The translations under genes were made by a program, and so were the position numbers. Positions 55,751-64,000 of a DNA stretch of 64,000 bases are shown here, in pieces. The stretch's first letter is position 1, and every line of letters starts with the position of its first letter. The notes beneath the pieces are model-generated. The model was not told the DNA's origin. It did not search any database and was given only the letters and a program-made list of their open reading frames with translations. The stretch covers positions 1,550,001-1,614,000 of the forward strand of contig NZ_FTNQ01000001.1 of the NCBI RefSeq assembly GCF_900156455.1, in the 5' to 3' direction. Source of the DNA: Microbacterium sp. RURRCA19A (GTDB taxonomy: Bacteria; Actinomycetota; Actinomycetes; Actinomycetales; Microbacteriaceae).

Positions 55751-56506
55751 ATGGCGAAGAGCGGGAACGGATCACGGGGTTCGCGCGGGAGCGCGGGACG
55801 CCCGCGGTCCGGGTCGTCGGCGCGCAAGCCCGCTCCGGCGCGTAAGCCCGCCCCGGCGCGCAAGAACGCCGCGGTCCGAGTGCCTCGCCCGCCGTCGACG
55901 CCGGCCGCCGACCTCGCCCGCACATTCACCCTCGGCGCGGTTCCGGGCGCGACGCCGGGCAAGTGGATCGGCGTGTGGCGCGACCGGATGCCGCACGTGA
56001 CTCTCGACCTGCGCGAGATCGCGGTCTCCACACAGCGCAGCGCGCTCGACGACGTGGATGCGGCTCTCGTCCGCCTCCCGATCGACGCCGCCGACGACCT
56101 GCACGTCATTCCCTTGTACGACGAGCTCCCCGTCGTCGTCATGTCGACCGAATCGGCCCTGACCGCGGCCGACGAGGAGATCGCCGCCGCCGATCTCGCC
56201 GGTGAGGTCGTGATCGTCCCCGCCGACGATGTGCTCGGCGCGCGGATCGCGGATGCCGTCGCCCCGACGTTCGCGCCCCCGGCCGACACCGCCGACGCGA
56301 TCGCGACCGTGGCCGCGGGGGTCGGCGTCGTGATCGTGCCGATGTCGCTCGCGCGGGCGAACCAGCGCCGCGACGTGGAGTACCGGGTGCTCGCCGACGG
56401 CCCCGTGTCGACCGTCGCGCTCGCGTGGCGGCGCGACGCGACGACGGAGGACGTGGAGACGTTTGTCGGGATCGTCCGGGGCCGTACCGCGCGCTCGTCT
56501 CGCTGA
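55751..56506 (+). CDS. LysR effector-domain protein with basic N-terminal tail, no HTH
   Basis: A 251-residue protein. The first 55 residues are a disordered, very basic tail rich in Lys, Pro, Ala and Ser, including two ARKPAP repeats and a further ARKN. The rest looks like one LysR-type substrate-binding domain: FTLGAVPGATPGKWIGVWRD, LPVVVMSTESALTA and VAAGVGVVIVP. No helix-turn-helix is encoded upstream. It may act as a ligand sensor that binds DNA through the histone-H1-like tail, or as an effector of another regulator; both are inference. Confidence 0.72.
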   Translation: MAKSGNGSRGSRGSAGRPRSGSSARKPAPARKPAPARKNAAVRVPRPPSTPAADLARTFTLGAVPGATPGKWIGVWRDRMPHVTLDLREIAVSTQRSALDDVDAALVRLPIDAADDLHVIPLYDELPVVVMSTESALTAADEEIAAADLAGEVVIVPADDVLGARIADAVAPTFAPPADTADAIATVAAGVGVVIVPMSLARANQRRDVEYRVLADGPVSTVALAWRRDATTEDVETFVGIVRGRTARSSR

Positions 56507-56525
56507 GTCGCGCGCGTCCGCGTCG

Positions 56526-56843
56526 TCAGCGCTTGCCCGTGTGCCGCACCTCGTCGACGGTCGCACCGCCCCGGAGTCCCCGCGCCCGCGCACCGCGCAG
56601 AACGGCTTCGGCATCCACAGGCCCGTCCGACAGGGCGTGCAGGTCGACGCGCACCGGGATGGGCAGACGCTTGCGTTCGCGATCCCGACGGGCGGCGGCC
56701 GCCGCGTCGGATTCGTCGACCTCGTCGCCGGCGAGCGTGCGAACGGTGAGCCCGCAGCCGAGATCCGCGGCGGCGGCGCGCAGGTGGGCGACGACGTCGC
56801 CGAGGTTCTCGACGTCGGTGACGAGCAGTGTCGCGGTGGTCAT
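56526..56843 (-). CDS. Small hypothetical protein
   Basis: A 105-residue soluble protein with an alternating beta-alpha pattern (TLLVTDVENLGDVVAHLRAA onward) and a charged middle helix. No motif is recognised. It is divergent to the class I amidotransferase gene with 63 bp between the starts and convergent to the LysR-like gene. The ATG at 56843 is the only reasonable start. Confidence 0.6.
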   Translation of the reverse strand: MTTATLLVTDVENLGDVVAHLRAAAADLGCGLTVRTLAGDEVDESDAAAAARRDRERKRLPIPVRVDLHALSDGPVDAEAVLRGARARGLRGGATVDEVRHTGKR

Positions 56844-56906
56844 ACCTCCATTGTCGCGGGAGGTCACGCCCTGGGGGCGTGCGCCCGACACGCATAGAAT
56901 CCCTGG

Positions 56907-57629
56907 GTGACCGGTCGACTCCTCTACGTCTGCGCACGCCCGCAGCGCGAGGCGGCCGTCGCCGAATGGGCATCGTTCCGCGACGGGCTGGGCGTGACCG
57001 ACGACGACCTCGTGCATCACGATCTCGTCCGCGCACCGCTCCCGGCGGACCTCGAGCGCTACGCCGGAGTCGTGGTGGGGGGCAGTCCGTTCAACGTGAC
57101 GGACCCGGACAAGACCGACGAACAGCTGCGCCTCGAGCGCGACCTGGAGTCCCTGGCATCCGCGGGGCTGGAGGGGCGGACCCGGACCCTGTTCACGTGC
57201 TTCGGGATCGGCGTCGTCACGCGTCTCCTCGGCGGCGTCGTGACCCTCGATCACCCCGAGGGCACCGGCCCCGCCGAGATCGCGCTGACGGACGAGGGAA
57301 GGCGTGACGAGCTGTTCGGCATCCTGAACCCCCGTTTCGAGGCTCTCACCGCGCACAAGGAGGGGACCGCGGTCGCACCCCCGGGTGCGACGCTGCTCGC
57401 GCGCAACGACGACTGTCCCGTTCAGGCCTACCGGGCGGGTGCGGCCCTGTGGGCGACGCAGTTCCACCCCGAGCCGACCGCGGACGCCTTCGTCGCGCGG
57501 ATGACCGTCTACCGCGCGGCGGGCTACTTCGACGCCGACGCGTTCGACGAGGTCGCCGCGCACGTCCGCACCGCGTCGGTCGATCAGCCGACCCTCCTGC
57601 TCCGCACGTTCGCCGCCCTCGCCGCCTGA
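56907..57629 (+). CDS. Class I glutamine amidotransferase-like protein
   Basis: A 240-residue protein with a class I GATase fold. The nucleophile elbow is FTCFGIG, where the usual GxCxG-H-Q is changed (Cys present, the Gln-binding residues altered), and the catalytic His-x-Glu is in TQFHPEP. Stand-alone members of this group are annotated GMP-synthase-like amidotransferases; gamma-glutamyl hydrolase or glutamine hydrolysis is likely. GTG at 56907 is the start. Confidence 0.82.
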   Translation: MTGRLLYVCARPQREAAVAEWASFRDGLGVTDDDLVHHDLVRAPLPADLERYAGVVVGGSPFNVTDPDKTDEQLRLERDLESLASAGLEGRTRTLFTCFGIGVVTRLLGGVVTLDHPEGTGPAEIALTDEGRRDELFGILNPRFEALTAHKEGTAVAPPGATLLARNDDCPVQAYRAGAALWATQFHPEPTADAFVARMTVYRAAGYFDADAFDEVAAHVRTASVDQPTLLLRTFAALAA

Positions 57630-57720
57630 CCCGCGGCCCCGGCGCGAGTCCGACCGCACGACGGCTCGATCGCTGTCAAGCCGGAGCGGAGAACTGGCTA
57701 GCTTATCTAGTGTTCTTTCT

Positions 57721-58548
57721 ATGAACGCGAGAGATCACGTCACGAAGACCACGCGCGGCTCCGACCTCGGGCGCCAGATCGTCGTCCTGTCCGCCCTGTC
57801 GTTCATGCTCATCGCGGCGGTGATCGGGGCGGGGGCCTTCGGCAACACCGCCGTCCAGGACCAGCAGGGCGGCGCCCTCAACACCGACGGTTCGTATCTG
57901 GCCCCGGCCGGGCCGGCGTTCTCGATCTGGTCGGTCATCTACCTCGGACTCATCGTCTACGGTGTCTGGCAGGCCCTGCCGCGCCAGCGCGCCTCCGACC
58001 GACAGCGCGCGATGGGCTGGCCCATCGCCGTCACGATGGTGCTCAACGGGCTGTGGCTGGTGGCCGCACGCTTCGGCACCCTGTTCCTCACGGTCGTCGT
58101 GATCGTGCTGCTGCTGATCGCGCTGGGCTGGGCGTTCCGCACGGCGGTGCACACGCGCGATCCGCGCGGCGGCGTGGTCGACTCCGTCCTGATCGACGGG
58201 GTCACGGGGCTGCACCTCGGTTGGGTCACCCTTGCGACCGTCGCCAACACCGCGGCCTGGCTGACCACGGTCGTGCCGCCGTCCTGGGAGGGCGCGGCGA
58301 GTGCGATCGGTGTCACGGTGCTGGTCGTCGTCGCGCTGATCGGCCTCGCCATCGCGTGGCGGAGCGACTGGCGGGTGGCGCCGGCGCTCGCCCTCGCGTG
58401 GGGACTGTCGTGGCTCGCCGTGGAGCGTCTCACCGGATCGCCGACGAGCACCCCGATCGCCATCGCCGCGATCATCGTCGCGCTCATCGTCCTGCTTCCG
58501 CCGGCCGTGGTGTCGGGTCTGCGCCTCATCCGTCCGTCGGTCGACTGA
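57721..58548 (+). CDS. TspO/MBR-related membrane protein
   Basis: A 275-residue membrane protein with about eight hydrophobic helices. The segment LAPAGPAFSIWSVIYLGLIV followed by YGVWQAL matches the TspO/MBR loop and helix (P-x-F-x-IW). It is longer than classical TspO (about 160 residues), as usual for the tryptophan-rich-sensory-like actinobacterial group. Function may be tetrapyrrole or lipid-related; this is not certain. The ATG at 57721 is preceded by TCTAGTGTTCTTTCT without an SD, so the mRNA may have a very short leader. A GC-rich hairpin at 58564-58587 overlaps the end of the convergent treZ. Confidence 0.78.
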   Translation: MNARDHVTKTTRGSDLGRQIVVLSALSFMLIAAVIGAGAFGNTAVQDQQGGALNTDGSYLAPAGPAFSIWSVIYLGLIVYGVWQALPRQRASDRQRAMGWPIAVTMVLNGLWLVAARFGTLFLTVVVIVLLLIALGWAFRTAVHTRDPRGGVVDSVLIDGVTGLHLGWVTLATVANTAAWLTTVVPPSWEGAASAIGVTVLVVVALIGLAIAWRSDWRVAPALALAWGLSWLAVERLTGSPTSTPIAIAAIIVALIVLLPPAVVSGLRLIRPSVD

Positions 58549-58572
58549 CGCCGCGGGACGCGAGCCCCCGCG

Positions 58573-60324
58573 TCAAAGTGCGGGGGCCGCGATCGCGCTG
58601 CCCCCGGCGGGCACGGTGAGCAGCCCGTCCGCGAGGATCGCCCCCTCGACCGTGGCGAGCAGCACACCGGACCCGGATGCCACGGGCACCGCCGCCTCGG
58701 CATCCGAGAGGTTCACGAGCACGACGAGGTCGCCCCGGCGCAGCTCGTACACGCGGCCACCGGCGGCGTCGAGCGCCCGCGCGGACAGGCCCGTGCGCGA
58801 GGGATCGGTCAACTCCGGCCGCGCCCGCCGCAGGCGTGCGAGTTCGCGGTACAGGCCGAGGAGGAGGGCGTGGTCCTCGCCCTGGAGCTCCGACCAGTCG
58901 AGCTTCGACCGGTGGAAGGTCTCGGGGTCCTGGGGATCGGGGACGACCGATTCGTCCCAGCCCATCTTCTCGAACTCGGCCACGCGACCCTTCGCGGTGG
59001 CCTCGCCGAGCTCGGGCTCGGGGTGCGAGGTGAAGAACTGCCACGGGGTCGTCGCGCCCCACTCCTCTCCCATGAACACCATCGGCGTGCCGGGGGCGGT
59101 GAGGGTGAGCACGGCCGCGGCGGCGAGACGGTCGAACGGCAACGACGGCGAGAGGCGATCGCCGGCGGCCCGGTTGCCGATCTGGTCGTGATCCTGTGCG
59201 AAGGTCACCAGGCGCCAGTTCGGCACCTCGGCGGGGACGGGGTTGCCGTGGGCGCGACCGCGGAACGTCGAATAGGTGCCGTCGTGGAAGAACCCGCCCT
59301 CGGACACCTTCTCGAACGCCTCGATCGCGGCGAAGTCCTCGTAGTAGCCGATCGTCTCCCCCGTGAGCGCGACGTGCGCGGTGTGGTGCCAGTCGTCCGA
59401 CCACTGCGCGGTGAGCCCGTACCCGCCCGCCTCGCGCGGGAGGATCAGCTTGGGGTCGTTCATGTCGCTCTCGGCAATGGTCGTGAGCGGGATGCCGCGG
59501 TGCGCCGACAAGGCGTCGGTGCGTTCGGCGATCTCCTGCAGCACGTGCACCGGGCGCTCGTCGAGCAGCGCGTGCACGGCATCCAGGCGAAGCCCGTCGA
59601 CGTGGTAGTCGCGCATCCACATGAGGGCGTTCTCGACGATGTAGGCGCGCACGGCGTCCTCGTCGAGGTTGATCGAGTCGCCCCACGTGTTGCGGCTGCC
59701 CTCGCGCAGGTACGGCCCGAACTCCGGCAGGTAGTTGCCCGACGGTCCGAGGTGGTTGTAGACGACGTCCTGTACGACCGCGAGCCCCGCCGCGTGGGCG
59801 GCATCCACGAACCGCTGGTACGCGGCGGGGCCGCCGTACGCCTCGTGCACGGTGTACCAGAGCACGCCGTCGTAGCCCCAGTTCCAGACGCCGTTGAAGC
59901 CGTTGACCGGCAGCAGCTCGACGTGGGTCACGCCGAGGTCGACGAGGTGGTCGAGGCGTCCGATCGCGGCATCCAGGGTGCCCTCGGGCGTGAAGGTGCC
60001 GAGGTGCAGTTCGTAGATGAGGCCTCCGGCGAGCTGACGCCCCGTCCAGGCGGCATCCGTCCAGGAGAAGGTCGACGGGTCGAACCACTCGGATGCCTCG
60101 TGCACACCCGCGGGCTGCCGCCGCGAGCGCGGGTCGGGGCGCAGGTCGTCGCCGTCACCGAGGACGAAGCCGTAGCGTTCGCCGTCGGCGAGGACGACGG
60201 GGGCGGTCCACCATCCGCCGGACGCCGGCTCCATCTCGATGTCCTCGACGACGGTGTCGCCGCTGTCATCGAGCCGGCGCAGTCGCACCCGCTGCACCTT
60301 CGGCGCCCAGACGTCGATGCTCAT
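58573..60324 (-). CDS. treZ: Malto-oligosyltrehalose trehalohydrolase
   Basis: A 583-residue GH13 enzyme that releases trehalose from maltooligosyl-trehalose. An N-terminal CBM48-like domain ([20 protein letters not shown]) precedes the barrel. Catalytic strands are [22 protein letters not shown] with the nucleophile Asp and TIAESDMND with the acid Glu; [14 protein letters not shown] holds the third catalytic Asp. It is the last gene of the treX-treY-treZ operon, 25 bp downstream of treY. Confidence 0.95.
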   Translation of the reverse strand: MSIDVWAPKVQRVRLRRLDDSGDTVVEDIEMEPASGGWWTAPVVLADGERYGFVLGDGDDLRPDPRSRRQPAGVHEASEWFDPSTFSWTDAAWTGRQLAGGLIYELHLGTFTPEGTLDAAIGRLDHLVDLGVTHVELLPVNGFNGVWNWGYDGVLWYTVHEAYGGPAAYQRFVDAAHAAGLAVVQDVVYNHLGPSGNYLPEFGPYLREGSRNTWGDSINLDEDAVRAYIVENALMWMRDYHVDGLRLDAVHALLDERPVHVLQEIAERTDALSAHRGIPLTTIAESDMNDPKLILPREAGGYGLTAQWSDDWHHTAHVALTGETIGYYEDFAAIEAFEKVSEGGFFHDGTYSTFRGRAHGNPVPAEVPNWRLVTFAQDHDQIGNRAAGDRLSPSLPFDRLAAAAVLTLTAPGTPMVFMGEEWGATTPWQFFTSHPEPELGEATAKGRVAEFEKMGWDESVVPDPQDPETFHRSKLDWSELQGEDHALLLGLYRELARLRRARPELTDPSRTGLSARALDAAGGRVYELRRGDLVVLVNLSDAEAAVPVASGSGVLLATVEGAILADGLLTVPAGGSAIAAPAL

Positions 60325-60349
60325 GTGGTCGTTCCTTACGCGTGAGGGA

Positions 60350-62731
60350 TCAGAAGATCAGCAGGGCCACCGGGTACACACCCAGCAGGTCGGCGAGGGG
60401 CGTGGGACCGCCGGCGAAGGCACGACCGGTCAGCACATCGATCACCGGCGTCTCGGGCAGCAACACCACGGTGTCGCGCCATCCGCCGGCCGCCGCCAGC
60501 CCGTGCGGCAGACGCGTCGCGACCGCGAACACGCCGCCGCGGTCGAACGCCACGACGTGATCGGATGCCACGCCCGCCGCCTCCAGCGGACGGTAGATCT
60601 CGAGCGGGTGCTCGCGGCGCAGGCGCAGCGCACGAGAGGTCACGAGCAGCTTCGCCGCGCCCGTGGCATCCACCGCCGGGGGCCTCGCCCCGGGCGCGTC
60701 GATCTCGGCGAGCAGCCGACGTCGCTCGGCGAAGTCCACCGCGCGACGATTGTCGGGGTCGACGAGGGACTGCTCCCACAGCTCCGAACCCTGGTAGACG
60801 TCGGGGACGCCCGGGCCCATGATCTGCAGCAGCTTGGCCGACAGGCCGTTGGACCAGCCCGCGGGGGAGATCTCGTCGACGAAGGCGCGGACGCGCTCGG
60901 CGGCGGGACCGGTGGCCGCGTCGACGACCGCGTGCATGCGCTCCTCGAACGCCGCGTCCTGCTCCCACCATCCGGTGACCTCGCTCGCCTCGCGTGCCGC
61001 CTTCTCGGCGTACGCGTGCAGGCGCTCGCGATAGTCCTTCAGCCCCTCGGGGGTGGATGCCGACGCGGGCCACGCCCCGACGATCGCCTGCCACAGCAGC
61101 GCGTCGAAGGGCCCGTGACCGGTCGAGGCGATCCCACGGAACTCGTCGAGCACCTCGGCCCACCGCGCGGGGATCTCGGCGAGCACCGCGATGCGGGCGC
61201 GCGTGTCCTCGCCGCGCTTGGTGTCGTGCGTCGACAGCGTGGTCATGGCGGTGGGCCACGACGCGTGCCGCAGAGCCTGCGCCGTGTGGAAGCCCGCGAC
61301 GTCGAGGGAGAACTCCCCCGGGTCGCCGCCCACCTCGGTGAGCGACCCCAGCCGGGTGTAGCGGTAGAACGCGGTGTCTTCGACGCCCTTGGCCATGACG
61401 GGACCGGTCGTCTGCTGGAAGCGCCAGGCCACTTCCAGACTCGTGTCGGCCAGCACCGGGACGAGCTTCTCGATCACGTCGCCGAGCTCGGGACGGCGCA
61501 CCTCGGCCTCGCCCGCGGCGGCGTCGAGGTGCTCGCGACCGGCGGGCAGGTACGAGCGGTACACGGGGAAGCAGGCCAGGATCTCGGCCAGCGCGTCCTG
61601 AAGGACGTCGGCTCCGAACTCCTCGCGGAGCTGCGCGTGGAGCCCCCGCACGAGTCGACGGATCTCCGACACCTGGATCGAGTCGGCGATCCTGCGCTTG
61701 GTGTCGTGGATGAGGTCGTGCCACCCCGTGAGGGCGGGCAGGCCGCTGTCGGCGCGCAGCCGCGCATCGAGCGCGTCGAGCGCCGCCTCCCCCGCCGGGT
61801 CGGTGAGCACGCGGTCGATCTGGGCGAGCGCGTCGTATCCGGTCGTCCCGGCGGTCTTCCACCACGACGGCAGCGCTTCGCCGCTCTCGAGGATCTTCTC
61901 GCCGAGCACGTAGCCGACCTCGCCGTCGCCGGCCTCCTCGAGCGCGACGGCGAGTCGGTCGAGGTACCCGCCCGGGTCGACGAGACCGTCGGGGTGGTCC
62001 ACGCGCAGGCCGTCGGCGATGCCCTCGCGCACCCACCGCAGGATCTCGGCGTGGGTGGCGTCGAAGACCTCGGGCCGTTCGACGCGGACGCCGGCGAGGG
62101 TCGTGACGGCGAAGAAGCGACGGTAGTTCAGGTCGGCGGCCTCGTCCTGCCAGAACCGCAGCTCGAAGTTCTGCGCGTCCAGGAGCGCCCGGACGTCCGC
62201 GGTCGCGGTCCCCGGCGCCACGGGGAACACGTGGTCGTAATAGCGGATCAGTCCGTCGGGGGCGTCCGCCGCGGGCGTCGGGTCGTAGGAGATCTCGTCG
62301 ATCGCCTCGGCGAGGTCGGCGCCGAGCACGGGCACGCGCACCTTTCCACCACCGAACTCCCAGTCGATGTCGAACGCGTCGGCGTGGGCCGAGGCGCGCC
62401 CCTGCCGCAGCACGTCCCACCACCACGCGTTCGCGCGCGGCTCGGACACGCCCATGTGGTTGGGCACGATGTCGATCAGGATGCCGAGCTCGTCGGCGCG
62501 GGCGGCTTCGGCGAACCGCGCCAGCCCCTCCGCGCCGCCGCGCGCGGGGTCGACGCGCGTGACGTCGACGACGTCGTAGCCGTGATCCGACCCGGGCGTG
62601 GCCTCGAGCAGTGGCGACAGATACGCCCACGACACCCCGAGGTCACGGAGATAGCCCGTGACCTCGGCGGCGGTGTCGAGGGGGAAGGATTCGCGGATCT
62701 GCAGGCGGTAGGTCGAAAGCGGATGCCGCAT
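60350..62731 (-). CDS. treY: Malto-oligosyltrehalose synthase
   Basis: A 793-residue GH13 enzyme that turns the reducing end of a maltodextrin into an alpha,alpha-1,1 trehalose linkage. The N-terminus [20 protein letters not shown] is diagnostic. The barrel contains [27 protein letters not shown] with the nucleophile Asp and [11 protein letters not shown] with the acid Glu, and the TreY-specific insert [14 protein letters not shown]. The gene is directly between treX (6 bp upstream) and treZ. Confidence 0.96.
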   Translation of the reverse strand: MRHPLSTYRLQIRESFPLDTAAEVTGYLRDLGVSWAYLSPLLEATPGSDHGYDVVDVTRVDPARGGAEGLARFAEAARADELGILIDIVPNHMGVSEPRANAWWWDVLRQGRASAHADAFDIDWEFGGGKVRVPVLGADLAEAIDEISYDPTPAADAPDGLIRYYDHVFPVAPGTATADVRALLDAQNFELRFWQDEAADLNYRRFFAVTTLAGVRVERPEVFDATHAEILRWVREGIADGLRVDHPDGLVDPGGYLDRLAVALEEAGDGEVGYVLGEKILESGEALPSWWKTAGTTGYDALAQIDRVLTDPAGEAALDALDARLRADSGLPALTGWHDLIHDTKRRIADSIQVSEIRRLVRGLHAQLREEFGADVLQDALAEILACFPVYRSYLPAGREHLDAAAGEAEVRRPELGDVIEKLVPVLADTSLEVAWRFQQTTGPVMAKGVEDTAFYRYTRLGSLTEVGGDPGEFSLDVAGFHTAQALRHASWPTAMTTLSTHDTKRGEDTRARIAVLAEIPARWAEVLDEFRGIASTGHGPFDALLWQAIVGAWPASASTPEGLKDYRERLHAYAEKAAREASEVTGWWEQDAAFEERMHAVVDAATGPAAERVRAFVDEISPAGWSNGLSAKLLQIMGPGVPDVYQGSELWEQSLVDPDNRRAVDFAERRRLLAEIDAPGARPPAVDATGAAKLLVTSRALRLRREHPLEIYRPLEAAGVASDHVVAFDRGGVFAVATRLPHGLAAAGGWRDTVVLLPETPVIDVLTGRAFAGGPTPLADLLGVYPVALLIF

Positions 62732-62737
62732 TCTGGA

Positions 62738-64000
62738 TCAGAGCTCCGGTTTGGGGGCCTGCCCGGGCAGGTCGTCGGTGGCGGTGATGGCGATCTGCGC
62801 CGTGAGGGACGCGGCCACCGTGTGGTCGATCTCGGGCTCGGGCAGGTGGTGCTCGCGCAGCACGATGAGCGACTTCGGCTCGAGCTGCAGAGCCTCGCCC
62901 GGGAGGATCGGCTCGGTGTTCGCCCGCTCGCCCGCGGTGTCGACGTACACGTCCCACTCGGGCGAGTACTCGAGGTCGGGCACGTGGAAGTCCACCGGCT
63001 CGTCGCCGGCGTTGAAGAGCACCAGGAAGTGGTCGTCGCTGATGGTCTCGCCGCGGCGATCGCGTTCGCGGATGCCCTGGCCGTTGAGGAACACGCCCAC
63101 CGCGCGGCCGAAGCCGGAGTCCCAGTCCTCCGGCTGCATGAGCGTGCCGTCGGGGCGGAGCCACACCACGTCGGGGATGTTGTCGCCTTCCTCCATCTTC
63201 ACGGGGCGGCCGTCGAAGAACCGGCTGCGGCGGAAGGTGGGGTGCTCCTTGCGGAGGCGGGCGAGGGCCGCGGTGAACTCGATGAGCGGGTGGTCGACGC
63301 TGGACCAGTCCACCCACGTGATCTCGTTGTCCTGCGCGTAGCCGTTGTTGTTGCCGCCCTGCGTGCGGCCCAGCTCGTCGCCGTGCAGCAGCATCGGGAC
63401 GCCCTGGCTCAGCAGCAACGTCGCGATGAAGTTGCGCTGCTGCTGGGCACGGCGCTTACGCACTTCGGGGTCGTCGGTCGGACCCTCCACGCCCATGTTG
63501 CTGGAGCGGTTGTGCGATTCGCCGTCGTTGTTGTCCTCGCCGTTGGCCTCGTTGTGCTTCTCGTTGTACGAGACGAGGTCGCGGAGGGTGAAGCCGTCGT
63601 GGGCGGTGACGAAGTTGATGGATGCCACGGGCCGACGGCCCGAGTGCTCGTAGAGGTCGGCCGAGCCCGTCAGGCGCGAGGCGAACTCGCCCAGGGCCTG
63701 CGGCTCGCCGCGCCAGAAGTCGCGGACGGTGTCGCGGTACTTGCCGTTCCACTCCGTCCACTGGGGCGGGAAGTTCCCGACCTGGTAGCCGCCGGGGCCG
63801 ACGTCCCACGGCTCGGCGATGAGCTTGACCTGCGAGACCACCGGGTCCTGCTGGACGAGTTCGAAGAAGGTGGCGAGGCGGTCCACCTCGTAGAACTCGC
63901 GGGCGAGCGTGGATGCCAGGTCGAACCGGAATCCGTCGACGTGCATCTCCAGCACCCAGTAGCGCAGCGAGTCCATGATGAGCTGCAGCGTGTGGGGGTT
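62738..64000 (-). CDS. treX: Glycogen debranching enzyme (5' end missing)
   Basis: The frame stays open to the end of the window, so the N-terminal part of this GH13 isoamylase-type enzyme is outside; 420 C-terminal residues are seen. The nucleophile strand [13 protein letters not shown], the [16 protein letters not shown] block with the acid Glu and the [20 protein letters not shown] segment are the GlgX/TreX pattern. It removes alpha-1,6 branches to feed TreY and TreZ, so glycogen is converted to trehalose. It is the first of the three genes in the operon order. Confidence 0.95.
   Translation of the reverse strand, partial: NPHTLQLIMDSLRYWVLEMHVDGFRFDLASTLAREFYEVDRLATFFELVQQDPVVSQVKLIAEPWDVGPGGYQVGNFPPQWTEWNGKYRDTVRDFWRGEPQALGEFASRLTGSADLYEHSGRRPVASINFVTAHDGFTLRDLVSYNEKHNEANGEDNNDGESHNRSSNMGVEGPTDDPEVRKRRAQQQRNFIATLLLSQGVPMLLHGDELGRTQGGNNNGYAQDNEITWVDWSSVDHPLIEFTAALARLRKEHPTFRRSRFFDGRPVKMEEGDNIPDVVWLRPDGTLMQPEDWDSGFGRAVGVFLNGQGIRERDRRGETISDDHFLVLFNAGDEPVDFHVPDLEYSPEWDVYVDTAGERANTEPILPGEALQLEPKSLIVLREHHLPEPEIDHTVAASLTAQIAITATDDLPGQAPKPEL

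Overview
The window is high-GC actinobacterial DNA, most likely Microbacteriaceae and probably Microbacterium. The signs are the strong G/C third-codon bias, dense head-to-tail genes with ATGA/GTGA stop-start overlaps, frequent GTG starts, an adjacent lhr-nei pair, a treX-treY-treZ operon, and a very frequent GGATGCC/GGCATCC word. No rRNA, tRNA, CRISPR array, transposase or integrase gene was found.

Left edge (1-5.6 kb): the 3' end of a RidA-family gene and an MFS exporter are followed by a block of less GC-rich accessory genes. This block holds two hypothetical proteins and a cassette of an XRE regulator, a secreted protein and a tandem-HTH-like protein. A decayed copy of the last codons of a cytidine deaminase gene lies at its left edge and the intact gene lies at its right edge, so the block looks inserted at that gene's 3' end.

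Central cluster (5.6-34.8 kb): this is the main feature of the window, a large catabolic locus for a nitrogen-containing, probably cationic compound. It encodes a PotABCD-type ABC importer, a two-component Rieske oxygenase, two amidase-signature hydrolases, two intact phosphotriesterase-family hydrolases plus a third with almost all metal ligands lost, two amidohydrolases, an isochorismatase-type hydrolase, a GMC oxidoreductase and an aldehyde dehydrogenase. It also encodes a glutamine-synthetase-like gamma-glutamyl ligase, a gamma-glutamyltransferase-like enzyme, a sarcosine-oxidase-type flavoenzyme, a copper amine oxidase with a His-rich tail and a class V PLP enzyme. A GntR/FCD regulator is in the middle. 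Four intergenic sites, each a pair of GGATCC words 20-21 bp apart, lie in front of every transcription unit of the cluster and are the likely operators of that regulator. A two-gene defence-like insert (HEPN/Abi protein and AbiEi-like protein) interrupts the cluster at 26.8-28.4 kb.

Right half (34.9-64 kb): mostly ordinary chromosomal genes. These include a class II amidotransferase-like protein lacking the N-terminal cysteine, a spermidine-synthase-like protein, a SprT-like protein, a two-component system, an Lrp regulator, a DUF6421 protein, an SDR, an MFS transporter, a threonine aldolase, an AlbA/Schlafen-domain membrane protein, a NUDIX-family protein and an esterase. They also include the Lhr helicase with Nei glycosylase, a hexapeptide protein, a DUF1304 protein, a LysR-effector-like protein, a class I amidotransferase, a TspO-like protein and the trehalose-synthesis operon, whose first gene runs off the right end.
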